Positions 1-7,511 of a stretch of DNA of 15,249 nucleotides are shown here, in pieces. The notes beneath the pieces were generated by a model. That model did not search any database, was not told the origin of the DNA, and saw only the letters and a list, made by a program, of their open reading frames with translations. The stretch's first letter is position 1. The number at the start of each line of letters is the position of its first letter. Source of the stretch: an uncultured Shinella sp. (lineage in GTDB: Bacteria > Pseudomonadota > Alphaproteobacteria > Rhizobiales > Rhizobiaceae); contig NZ_CAMLFY010000114.1 in assembly GCF_946479415.1 (NCBI RefSeq), forward strand, positions 1 to 15,249. Reading direction: 5' to 3'. Made by a program: the position numbers and the translations under genes.

Positions 1-2586
1 CTGCTCGGCGTCACCGGCTCGGGCAAGACCTTCACCATGGCCAAGGTGATCGAGGAAACGCAGCGCCCCGCCGTCATCCTCGCGCCGAACAAGACACTGG
101 CCGCCCAGCTCTACAGCGAGTTCAAGAACTTCTTCCCGGAGAACGCGGTCGAATATTTCGTCTCCTACTACGATTATTACCAGCCGGAAGCCTACGTCCC
201 GCGCTCCGACACCTTCATCGAGAAGGAATCGTCGATCAACGAGCAGATCGACCGCATGCGCCACTCCGCGACGCGCTCGCTGCTGGAGCGCGACGACTGC
301 ATCATCGTCGCCTCCGTCTCCTGCATCTACGGTATCGGCTCGGTCGAGACCTACACCGCCATGACCTTCCAGATGGAAGTCGGCGAACGGCTCGACCAGC
401 GCCAGCTGCTCGCCGATCTCGTCGCCCAGCAATACAAGCGCCGCGAGATGGATTTCCAGCGCGGCAGTTTCCGGGTTCGCGGCGATACGATCGAGATCTT
501 CCCCGCCCACCTTGAAGACGCCGCCTGGCGCATCTCGATGTTCGGCGACGAAATCGACGCGATCACCGAGTTCGACCCGCTGACCGGCCAGAAGACCGGC
601 GACCTGAAATCGGTCAAAATCTACGCCAACAGCCACTACGTCACCCCGCGCCCGACGCTGAACGGCGCGATCAAGGCGATCAAGGACGAGCTGAAACTGC
701 GCCTCGCCGAGCTGGAAAAGGCCGGCCGCCTCTTGGAAGCGCAGCGCCTGGAGCAGCGCACGCGCTACGATATCGAGATGCTGGAGGCCACCGGCTCCTG
801 CGCCGGCATCGAGAACTATTCGCGCTACCTCACGGGCCGCAAGCCCGGCGAGCCGCCGCCGACCCTCTTCGAATACATCCCCGACAACGCGCTGATCTTC
901 ATCGACGAAAGCCATGTCACGATCCCGCAGATCGGCGGCATGTATCGCGGCGACTTCCGCCGCAAGGCGACGCTGGCCGAATACGGCTTCCGCCTGCCCT
1001 CCTGCATGGACAACCGCCCGCTGCGCTTCGAGGAATGGGACGCCATGCGCCCCGATACGATCGCCGTCTCGGCCACGCCCGGCAACTGGGAAATGGAGCA
1101 GGCCGGCGGCGTCTTCGCCGAGCAGGTCATCCGCCCGACCGGCCTGATCGACCCGCCCGTTGAGGTTCGCCCGGCGAAAAGCCAGGTGGACGACGTGCTG
1201 GGCGAGATCCGCGCCACCAGCGAGGCCGGCTACCGCACGCTCGTCACCGTGCTCACCAAGCGCATGGCCGAAGACCTCACCGAATACCTGCACGAACAGG
1301 GCATTCGCGTGCGCTACATGCACTCGGACATCGACACGCTGGAGCGCATCGAGATCATCCGCGACCTGCGTCTCGGCGCCTTCGACGTGCTCGTCGGCAT
1401 CAACCTGCTGCGCGAAGGCCTCGACATTCCCGAATGCGGCTTCGTCGCCATTCTCGATGCCGACAAGGAAGGCTTCTTGCGTTCCGAAACCTCGCTCGTG
1501 CAGACCATCGGCCGCGCGGCGCGCAATGTCGATGGCAAGGTCATCCTCTATGCCGACCAGATCACCGGCTCCATGCAACGCGCCATGGACGAGACGACCC
1601 GCCGCCGCGAAAAGCAGGTCGCCTATAACGAGGCGCACGGCATCACCCCGGAATCGGTGAAGGCCAAGATTTCCGACATCCTCGACTCGGTCTACGAGCG
1701 CGACCACGTCCGCGCCGATATTTCCGGCGTCTCCGGCAAGGGCTTTGCCGATGGCGGCAACCTCGTCGGCAACAACCTGCAGGCCCATCTCAACGCGCTG
1801 GAAAAAGCCATGCGCGACGCCGCCGCCGATCTCGATTTCGAAAAAGCCGCCCGCCTGCGCGACGAGATCAAACGCCTCAAAGCCGCCGAACTCGCCGTCA
1901 TGGACGACCCGATGGCGCGCGAAGAAGCGAGAAGTCAGGAAGGTGGCGGAAAGGGCAAAAGCCCGGCCAAGCCACAAGGCGGCAACGGCAAGAAAACCGA
2001 CGCTAGCCACAAGTCGATCTCCCCCCTTGAGGGGGGTGAGGAACGGTCCGCGCAGCGGAGCAATCGATCCAGTGAATCGATTGCAGCGACGAACGCCGGC
2101 AGGACAGAGGGGGGTGCCTCCGGCACCACCTCTCCTCCGTCCTCCTCGGGCTCGACCCGAGGATCCACAACCGCAGACGCCGACGCCCCGTCGAAATCTC
2201 TCTTCCAAAAACCCTCGCTCGACGACATGGGTCCGGGCACCGACACCGAACGCCCCCTCTTCCGCAAGCCTTCGCTGGATGAAATGGGCCGCGACGTCGC
2301 CACGCCCGCGGGCAAATCGCTGTTCCGCCGCAACACGCTCGACGAAATGACCGTCGGCCGCACCGAAAAGCCCGTCACCGGAGACCTGCCCACCCGCCCG
2401 GAGGAAACCCTCTCCACCAAAAAACGCCACGCCCCCCTCCTCGAAGGCCAACCCGAACGTGCCGACGGAGCCGACGACGCAAAGCCGGTCCGGCGGGGGA
2501 AGATTGGCGCGGGGAGTTATGAGGACCCGGCGGAAGCGAAGCGGAAGGGGCGGACAAAGGGGAAAACCGGGCGACCTGGGCGGTAA
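1..2586 (+). CDS. uvrB: UvrABC excinuclease subunit B, 5' end cut by window
   Basis: This is the damage-verifying helicase-like subunit of cytoplasmic nucleotide excision repair, which receives damaged DNA from UvrA and recruits UvrC. The frame is open from base 1, so the first ATG (37) is internal and the N-terminus is missing. In order one sees the Walker A motif GVTGSGKT (bases 10-33), the beta-hairpin region with [17 protein letters not shown], the Walker B-like motif IFIDESH (about 895), [10 protein letters not shown] (about 1060), the helicase motifs [13 protein letters not shown] and QTIGRAARN, and a C-terminal UVR motif at about 1777-1905. The E. coli protein ends soon after UVR. Here about 225 more residues follow, with low-complexity sequence, three copies of a LFxKxSLDEM-like motif (2194-2352) and a basic end. 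The tail also contains DNA palindromes at 2021-2163. Identity is certain; the function of the tail is unknown. Confidence 0.97.
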   Translation: MLGVTGSGKTFTMAKVIEETQRPAVILAPNKTLAAQLYSEFKNFFPENAVEYFVSYYDYYQPEAYVPRSDTFIEKESSINEQIDRMRHSATRSLLERDDCIIVASVSCIYGIGSVETYTAMTFQMEVGERLDQRQLLADLVAQQYKRREMDFQRGSFRVRGDTIEIFPAHLEDAAWRISMFGDEIDAITEFDPLTGQKTGDLKSVKIYANSHYVTPRPTLNGAIKAIKDELKLRLAELEKAGRLLEAQRLEQRTRYDIEMLEATGSCAGIENYSRYLTGRKPGEPPPTLFEYIPDNALIFIDESHVTIPQIGGMYRGDFRRKATLAEYGFRLPSCMDNRPLRFEEWDAMRPDTIAVSATPGNWEMEQAGGVFAEQVIRPTGLIDPPVEVRPAKSQVDDVLGEIRATSEAGYRTLVTVLTKRMAEDLTEYLHEQGIRVRYMHSDIDTLERIEIIRDLRLGAFDVLVGINLLREGLDIPECGFVAILDADKEGFLRSETSLVQTIGRAARNVDGKVILYADQITGSMQRAMDETTRRREKQVAYNEAHGITPESVKAKISDILDSVYERDHVRADISGVSGKGFADGGNLVGNNLQAHLNALEKAMRDAAADLDFEKAARLRDEIKRLKAAELAVMDDPMAREEARSQEGGGKGKSPAKPQGGNGKKTDASHKSISPLEGGEERSAQRSNRSSESIAATNAGRTEGGASGTTSPPSSSGSTRGSTTADADAPSKSLFQKPSLDDMGPGTDTERPLFRKPSLDEMGRDVATPAGKSLFRRNTLDEMTVGRTEKPVTGDLPTRPEETLSTKKRHAPLLEGQPERADGADDAKPVRRGKIGAGSYEDPAEAKRKGRTKGKTGRPGR
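2021..2170. repeat. Mosaic of palindromic repeats carried in frame inside uvrB
   Basis: Four inverted repeats lie close together in the uvrB tail: cccccc/gggggg at 2021-2036, a 9-bp stem at 2060-2068/2076-2084, ggtgcc/ggcacc at 2113-2127, and an 8-bp stem with 5-nt loop at 2143-2163. The last lies in a stretch (2131-2170) nearly identical to intergenic sequence at 11531-11570. The block is translated as a Ser/Gly/Thr-rich, presumably disordered linker. That it is an inserted mobile or expanding intergenic-type repeat is inference. Confidence 0.7.
2194..2352 (+). repeat. Three-fold LFxKxSLDEM peptide repeat in UvrB tail
   Basis: The tail encodes [11 protein letters not shown] (from 2197), [11 protein letters not shown] (from 2254) and [11 protein letters not shown] (from 2317), spaced 19 and 21 residues apart. 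The spacers are unlike each other while the core is kept, which suggests a short linear binding motif rather than simple slippage. The partner is unknown. Confidence 0.75.
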
Positions 2587-2654
2587 TTGAGCTTCCGGCT
2601 AGTTGAAGTTTTCTTCATATCGAACTCAGCATCAACGCAACACGCAGTCCGTAA

Positions 2655-3431
2655 TTATAAAGATGCGTGCCTCAGCCGATCAAAAATACTATCGACATTT
2701 ACCTGCACAAGCGGAATTTTGTCCTCATCATCGCAAGGTTCGAAGCCAATAGGCCAATCCGCCTCAATTTCACACAGCAATTTGTATTGAAACGGAGCGT
2801 CGAAATTAACTTGTTTAACACGAACAGCCAATTCACTCTCTGAATTGCCTAGAAGTTTCCGGACATCTTTTGCCAAATATCTGGGGCAATATCCGACAAA
2901 TTCCGCGGGGTCCGCCGTCCTAAGCGCAACAGCATATTCATCGAATGGGTTCTGTACATCAAGCATTGCATAAAGAACATCGCCATTCGCCAAACCAAGA
3001 CATCTCCGTTGAGCACTTTGAGAAATATGGCTAATGCCATGACTGAAAAAGACGGTCTTATATTTACCGTCCATGCTTTTCTCCGGAATTGGATAGACCT
3101 GCATTGTATCAGTCGCACGCCCCCCTCCCATCCGCGCCATCAGAAGTAATGGATCACGACTCGACTTGTCAGAAAGCCCCGACCACTCTGAATACTTTTC
3201 GAATTCTGGTCTTTTTTCATTAAGAATGCGGTTCGCAAAAATCGGAAACAGGGTCTCAGAAACATACGCACGATCAAGTTTTGACATATTTCCAAACGGA
3301 ACAAAGCGCGAAGAAAGTTTCGCACCCCGAGTATATACAAAAAAATACAACCCTCTTTCATGAGTAAGAGTTCCGACCGAGTGCCAACGCCGACTTTCGG
3401 GGTCCTGCCAATTCAAGATAAACTTGGCCAT
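2655..3431 (-). CDS. HipA-N-like plus HIRAN domain protein (HipS-like partner)
   Basis: The 258-residue protein has two parts. Residues about 15-115 resemble the N-terminal subdomain of HipA: VGTL near residue 19, YFFVYTRGA, SETLFPIFANRI, and DPLLLMARMGGG. Residues about 125-230 fit a HIRAN domain, with GLANGDVLYAM, NPFDEYAVAL and FVGYCPRYLA. HIRAN domains bind DNA 3' ends or DNA lesions in eukaryotic HLTF and are common in prokaryotic DNA-processing proteins. The start is set at 3431 because GGGAAAA lies 3 nt upstream; an in-frame ATG at 3443 is possible. Either start lies inside the 3' end of the kinase gene, so the two are probably translationally coupled. AT-rich compared with its flanks. 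By analogy with HipS of HipBST it may restrain or target the kinase; that role is inferred. Confidence 0.7.
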   Translation of the reverse strand: MAKFILNWQDPESRRWHSVGTLTHERGLYFFVYTRGAKLSSRFVPFGNMSKLDRAYVSETLFPIFANRILNEKRPEFEKYSEWSGLSDKSSRDPLLLMARMGGGRATDTMQVYPIPEKSMDGKYKTVFFSHGISHISQSAQRRCLGLANGDVLYAMLDVQNPFDEYAVALRTADPAEFVGYCPRYLAKDVRKLLGNSESELAVRVKQVNFDAPFQYKLLCEIEADWPIGFEPCDDEDKIPLVQVNVDSIFDRLRHASL

Positions 3432-4333
3432 GACTTTTCCCATTCTCTTAGGATACGAGTGCGATTGTGGTGGAGGATGCGCGTCGCAAATCCTCTAGAT
3501 GGGGCAGAAATAAACTCATCTGGTATTCGCGAAAATATTGAATCTATTTCCTGAACCGGAATAGTTTCTAGTTTTTCCACCCAGTAACTGCCGCACTTCT
3601 TAGGTAATTTGGATGCGACACTCATAAAAGCAGCGACAGTGGAGAGAGGCTTTCTGTCGTGCTGATTCTCATAAATTGCAGATCGCGCCTTTTCAGAAAA
3701 TGCCTCCACTGAAAAACGAGTATCTTTCGTCGCAAGGCGCTCCGATCGAACTCGGTCAGGGAGCTCGCGCCCTAGGCTGGAAGCGTGGTCAAACGTCGGC
3801 GCAAGAGAAACTCGAGTGCCTTCATGATTAATCAGCCCCCAGTTTTCATGGTGGCGATCCGTGTTTCCGATCCAGGCATCCAAAAGCAAATACCCAGAAA
3901 AAATGCACTGACTATCTTCTTTGTTACTGGTAAATCTCGCCAATGCTGCAAGAACACGCGTCACGGTATGCTCTCTTTGACGATAAGACACTGTGGAATC
4001 GTATCCGGAACTCACGCTATTAATCAATTCGTTTCCAAGAATTAGCCTCTCTCCATCTTTAACGATAGAAGGCGTCAACACACCGCATCGGCCATTGTAC
4101 TTTGCAAGATCATAATGAGCGTGCGGAATACCCAAAAGGCAACATAGCTCGCAGGCAACTTTCTCTGCCCAGTCCTCTCCTGTTCCCTCACGCCCAAACT
4201 TCAGAAGGTGGAGCCTATTATCATGCTCGATCCAAAACTTCTCTTTCGTTCCTAGCTGCTCCGGATTTCCTGGGTGCTCTTTTAACTCGATAACCGGAAA
4301 CAAAGACACCTTCACCTCGATCAAACTGCCCAT
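3413..4333 (-). CDS. HipA-like Ser/Thr kinase, kinase core only (HipT-like)
   Basis: The 306-residue protein carries HipA-family kinase landmarks: a candidate ATP-binding lysine in HLLKFGREG (K45), a following helix WAEKVACEL, the catalytic loop GNTDRHHENWG (D159, N164) and the metal-binding motif APTFDHASSLG (D182). HipA kinases phosphorylate translation-related targets such as aminoacyl-tRNA synthetases and act as toxins in toxin-antitoxin modules. The HipA N-terminal subdomain is absent here and appears to be encoded by the next, overlapping gene, as in split HipS/HipT systems. The start is put at ATG 4333; a TTG at 4339 is also in frame, and neither has a good ribosome binding site. No HipB-type helix-turn-helix gene is visible. 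Base composition suggests horizontal acquisition. The kinase fold is well supported; the toxin role is inferred. Confidence 0.72.
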   Translation of the reverse strand: MGSLIEVKVSLFPVIELKEHPGNPEQLGTKEKFWIEHDNRLHLLKFGREGTGEDWAEKVACELCCLLGIPHAHYDLAKYNGRCGVLTPSIVKDGERLILGNELINSVSSGYDSTVSYRQREHTVTRVLAALARFTSNKEDSQCIFSGYLLLDAWIGNTDRHHENWGLINHEGTRVSLAPTFDHASSLGRELPDRVRSERLATKDTRFSVEAFSEKARSAIYENQHDRKPLSTVAAFMSVASKLPKKCGSYWVEKLETIPVQEIDSIFSRIPDEFISAPSRGFATRILHHNRTRILREWEKSWPSLS

Positions 4334-4412
4334 CGTCAAAACGACTCATAGACCCCGTGCAGCGTATGTTACACAATCGAGACATCTATGGGGAAATTGC
4401 TGTATTTTTCGA

Positions 4413-4472
4413 TCATGGAACCACTTCAAACGATCGGTTCGACTCCAGATATTTCGGTGGAATAAGGCGCAT
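4413..4472 (-). CDS. Possible 19-residue leader ORF upstream of the kinase
   Basis: An ATG at 4472 follows a near-ideal Shine-Dalgarno, GGAGG with 7-nt spacing (4480-4484), and opens a 19-codon frame MRLIPPKYLESNRSFEVVP ending in TGA. It lies 79 bp upstream of the kinase start on the same strand and inside the AT-rich island. It could be a leader peptide, a truncated gene start left by recombination, or chance. Confidence 0.25.
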   Translation of the reverse strand: MRLIPPKYLESNRSFEVVP

Positions 4473-4502
4473 TGTTTTGCCTCCAAAAAGCATATGTACG
4501 AC

Positions 4503-5193
4503 GACTAATTTTCCCCGCCCCAAAACCCCATGCCATACTCCCCTCATCCCGCCGCGGATACACCGCAAGGCGTTGCGGCGAGGCGGGGTCGGCGCTTTTG
4601 GGGAGGGACGGACGTAAGTCCTCTCCAAAGGGGTCTGCGGAAAGTGGTCTCCCTCCGGCGACATGGGGGAAGCGGCGGGGCGTCGGACCGGTCCCGTGGT
4701 TTCATCCCCTGACGGCGCGCCGGATGTGCCTGTGCGGCACACAAGGGGGCTGGGAATGGCGGATGCGTCGGCATCGTCCGCCGGAGCGGTGTTTTCCCGG
4801 GAAAGGTGATAAGTCTTTCCGTCCGGGCCGGGCTCGATGGAGAGTTCTGCGCGGATGTCAAAACCGGCCCGCCCCGGAAACCGACGGCAAACGCCGCCGG
4901 ACCCAGCCTTTGCAGAGAGACCGGAGTCGCAGGCAAAAACCGCTGAACGGGGCGCTGAAAGGTGTCACTTTTATACTTTTGACGAGACAGCTTTGAGCGC
5001 CCCGTCCGAAGCCTGATCCAGACCCCGGCGTGGCTTTTCACGCGCGGGACGGTTTTCGCGCATCCCGTCGAGGTGCGGGCCGCAAAGGCGGCGCCCAGAC
5101 GTCGATCCGGTGGGCAAGGCACCGCGAAAACCGGACCGGATGCCGCGCGCCGGGCTCACCATCCGCCTTCCCTTCCCCAAGACAGGAGCCTCC
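4503..5193. other. About 690 bp with no convincing gene, rich in inverted repeats
   Basis: Base composition changes from AT-rich to GC-rich near 4505. Open frames here have no recognisable domain and no good ribosome binding site. Structure seen: ggc-type stem tgtgcc/ggcaca at 4725-4741, a 12-bp palindrome tttcccgggaaa at 4793-4804, cgggccgg/ccggcccg at 4824-4831/4864-4871, the long hairpin at 4947-5005, and cggttttcgcg/cgcgaaaaccg at 5050-5060/5123-5133. It may hold an untranslated RNA, a decayed element or the leader of the 5194 gene; none of these can be shown from sequence alone. Confidence 0.6.
4947..5005. repeat. 59-bp interrupted hairpin with two G:G mismatches
   Basis: The arms acggggcgct/agcgccccgt (4947-4956/4996-5005) pair perfectly. 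After a G:G mismatch, aaag/cttt pairs (4958-4961/4991-4994). After a second G:G mismatch, tgtc/gaca pairs (4963-4966/4986-4989). A 19-nt AT-rich loop remains. No T-run follows, so it is not an ordinary intrinsic terminator. Confidence 0.7.
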
Positions 5194-5616
5194 ATGCCCT
5201 ACGAACCGCCCCCGCTCACCTGCCACCAGCTTGCCCGCAGCGCCGAGATGCTGGCGGTGCCGGAGCGCATCTGCCGCCGTCGCGACTGCCGGCGCCGGCA
5301 TCGCTGCGCCTGGTTCTTCCACTCGACGCAGCAGCCCTGCTGCCTTGCCAATCTCGACGCCGAGCAGCGCCGCCTGCTCGACGAGCTGGCGCGGAGCGTG
5401 GCGGATGCCGAGCATTTCGGCTATCTGGCGAGCAAGATCAGGATGAGCTCGTCCTACCGCGAGACGCGCGCCCTTCAGGACGCCGGCGTCGAGGCCGCCC
5501 GTGCGCTCGTCGCCGACCGCAAGCGAAAAGCCTATCGCGCCTTCGAAAAGATGCGCGCCGCGCAGCCCGCGCCGAAATACGAAGGCGAGGAGCCGCCGCT
5601 GCCGAAGCACTGGTAG
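5194..5616 (+). CDS. Small Cys/Arg-rich protein of unknown function
   Basis: A 140-residue basic protein. The start at ATG 5194 is chosen because AGGAG lies 6 nt upstream. Residues 27-50 contain C27, C32, C38, C49 and C50 within an Arg-rich stretch (CRRRDCRRRHRC), which could be a metal-binding or zinc-finger-like knuckle. The remainder (about 55-125) is predicted to be helical and charged. There is no signal peptide or membrane segment. The gene converges on the J-domain gene, with 6 bp between their stop codons. I recognise no named family; it resembles the small Cys-containing hypothetical proteins common in Rhizobiales. No function is assigned. Confidence 0.75.
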   Translation: MPYEPPPLTCHQLARSAEMLAVPERICRRRDCRRRHRCAWFFHSTQQPCCLANLDAEQRRLLDELARSVADAEHFGYLASKIRMSSSYRETRALQDAGVEAARALVADRKRKAYRAFEKMRAAQPAPKYEGEEPPLPKHW

Positions 5617-5622
5617 ACGGGC

Positions 5623-6222
5623 TTACTCGGCCGCCTCGCCCTTGACGAGCACGGGCTCGAGCGCGGCGGCCAGTTCGTAGGAATAGCCTTCCAGCATGGC
5701 ATAGGCCTGCTCGATGGACTGGATCTGGGTCTCGGCATTGCGGATCGCCTCGGCGATCGACTGCGAGCGGGCGCGCAGCATGGAGCCCAGAAAATCCGTG
5801 CCGGCCTTGCGGCCGAGGCGGTCGATATGCTGGCGCACGCGGTTGCGGTGGCGCTCCAGCTCCAGGATGTGGAAGCGGCTCTTGACGATGTCGTCGGAGA
5901 GCTTGCGGCGCATCGCCGCCAGCGGATCGAAGCTGCCGGGCTCGCGCTCGTCGAGGATGACCTCGTTGACCAGCGGTTCGAGCAGCATCAGGCCCTTGAG
6001 GTCGCGCGGATCGGCCAGCTGCGGATCGAAGCCGGTGTCGTCGAACACCTTGCGGCGCACCGGATCGCGCAGCAGGTCGTAGCAGGTTTGCAGGCGGGCG
6101 AACTGGTCGGCATCGCCGCCCGAATCGGGATGCATGCCCTTGGCGGCCTTGCGATAGGCAGCCTTCACCGCGTTGTCGTCTGCATCGCGCTCCAGTCCGA
6201 GCATGGCGTAGGGATCGATCAC
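5623..6222 (-). CDS. J-domain (DnaJ-like) co-chaperone
   Basis: A 199-residue cytoplasmic protein with an N-terminal J domain (residues about 4-66) that includes the HPD motif at 31-33, which in the family stimulates DnaK ATPase. The start is placed at GTG 6222, preceded by AGGTG at 5-nt spacing. This gives VIDPYAMLGL, the usual start of a J domain; the longer frame upstream is Arg-rich and implausible. The rest (about 75-199) is largely helical and charged, with no Gly/Phe linker or zinc-finger region, so it is a class III (J-domain only) protein rather than DnaJ itself. It lies 103 bp downstream of dusA on the same strand. Its client is unknown. Confidence 0.85.
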   Translation of the reverse strand: MIDPYAMLGLERDADDNAVKAAYRKAAKGMHPDSGGDADQFARLQTCYDLLRDPVRRKVFDDTGFDPQLADPRDLKGLMLLEPLVNEVILDEREPGSFDPLAAMRRKLSDDIVKSRFHILELERHRNRVRQHIDRLGRKAGTDFLGSMLRARSQSIAEAIRNAETQIQSIEQAYAMLEGYSYELAAALEPVLVKGEAAE

Positions 6223-6325
6223 GCAGGCACCTGTTGTTATTCGAATGCGTCGTTTGTTGTTTACGCGGTTTTCCGCCCCCGAGGGGACGAAATTGTGGTC
6301 ACGCCGCGACGATGCACAGAAAGCG

Positions 6326-7414
6326 CTACTCCGCCGCCGTCGCCACCTCGCCCCGCGCCGATAGCACTGCGGCAAAGGCATTGGCGATCACCTCCGGCCC
6401 CGCCCCCGGCTTCGTGGCATCGGTGGAGAGGATCTGCCGGTAGCGCCGCACACCCGGAAAGCCCTGGAACAGCCCGACCATATGCCGCGTGACATGCGCC
6501 ACCCGCCCGCCCCGGGCGATCACCTCGGCCGCATAGGCGACCATGGCATCGCGCACCGCCTCCCACCGCTCGACGGGAAGCGCCTGCGGATTGGAAAAAG
6601 TACCGGACGGCTGGCCGCCCGACAGGGGATGCGGAAAAAGTTCATCCACGCCCATGAGAACCCCGCTATCCTGATAGGCCGCTCTGCCAAGCATGACACC
6701 GTCAAGCCCGTCCATCTCTTCGACAGCCTGACTCAATGTATGAAGCCCGCCGTTGAGGCCGATGAAAAGACCGGGGTTTTCACTTTTCAGCCGGCGCACC
6801 AGATCGTAGTCCAGCGGCGGGATATCGCGGTTCTCCTTCGGCGACAGGCCCTGAAGCCAGGCCTTGCGCGCATGGACCCAGATGGCATCCGTACCGGCGG
6901 CCTTCACGCGGGAGACGAGATCGCGCAGCGCCACTTCGGGATCCTGATCATCGACGCCGATGCGGCACTTCACCGTGACGGGAATAGAAACCGCCGCCTT
7001 CATCGCCGCCACGCAATCGGCAACGAGGTCCGGCTCACGCATCAGGCAGGCGCCGAAGGTGCCGGATTGCACGCGGTCCGAGGGACAGCCGACATTGAGG
7101 TTGATCTCGGCATAGCCGAATTCCGCACCGATCCGCGCCGCCTCGGCGAGCTTCTGCGGATCATTGCCGCCGAGCTGCAAGGCCACCGGATGCTCCACGG
7201 CGTCGAAACCGAGCAGCCGCTCGCGATTGCCGCGCAGGATGGCATCGGCGACGATCATCTCGGTGAAGAGCAGCGCATTCCTGGTGAGCTGCCGCGCAAA
7301 CACGCGATAATGCCGGTCACTCCAGTCGATCATCGGCGCGGTGGCGAAAATCTTCGTCCCCGCGGTCACGGCCTGGCTGTAGAATGTCGCTGCGTTGGTC
7401 ATGGCCGGGCTCAT
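6326..7414 (-). CDS. dusA: tRNA-dihydrouridine(20/20a) synthase DusA
   Basis: A flavoenzyme that reduces uridine to dihydrouridine in the tRNA D-loop using FMN and NADPH. About 362 residues, near the family length. Visible motifs are ATAPMIDWSDRHYR (residues 24-37), INLNVGCPSDRV with the likely catalytic Cys110, GTFGACLM, VKCRIGVDD, HARKAWLQGLSPKENR, GLNGGL and MLGRAAY. The combination GCPSDRVQSGTFGACLM and the QGLSPKENR segment are typical of DusA rather than DusB or DusC. The start could be ATG 7414 (purine-rich GGGATGGAG just upstream) or ATG 7402. It is divergent from the carbonic anhydrase-like gene across about 97 bp and sits upstream of the J-domain gene on the same strand. Confidence 0.95.
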   Translation of the reverse strand: MSPAMTNAATFYSQAVTAGTKIFATAPMIDWSDRHYRVFARQLTRNALLFTEMIVADAILRGNRERLLGFDAVEHPVALQLGGNDPQKLAEAARIGAEFGYAEINLNVGCPSDRVQSGTFGACLMREPDLVADCVAAMKAAVSIPVTVKCRIGVDDQDPEVALRDLVSRVKAAGTDAIWVHARKAWLQGLSPKENRDIPPLDYDLVRRLKSENPGLFIGLNGGLHTLSQAVEEMDGLDGVMLGRAAYQDSGVLMGVDELFPHPLSGGQPSGTFSNPQALPVERWEAVRDAMVAYAAEVIARGGRVAHVTRHMVGLFQGFPGVRRYRQILSTDATKPGAGPEVIANAFAAVLSARGEVATAAE

Positions 7415-7511
7415 ACTCCATCCCGTCTTCAAAAACCACCCTCCGCCCTTTCCCCGGTCCGGCGGGCGGGTGCTAGAGTGTGGCCGAGGAATCAAACCGC
7501 CGGAGGAAACC

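Noticed and set aside
2587..2790. 67-codon + strand frame right after uvrB
   Set aside because: Antisense to the 3' end of the HipA-N/HIRAN gene and without a ribosome binding site.
2587..4505. Attachment sites or an integrase for the AT-rich island
   Set aside because: I found no tRNA gene, recombinase gene or convincing direct repeats at the two edges.
4472..4996. Open frames on both strands in the 4.4-5.1 kb gap
   Set aside because: Composition is Arg/Pro/Gly-rich as in random GC-rich translation, no ribosome binding sites and no domains; they also cross the boundary of the AT-rich island.
7415..7511. Possible Zur site between dusA and the carbonic anhydrase-like gene
   Set aside because: No sequence close to GTWAY-N3-ATWAC is present, so zinc control of the carbonic anhydrase-like gene is not supported.
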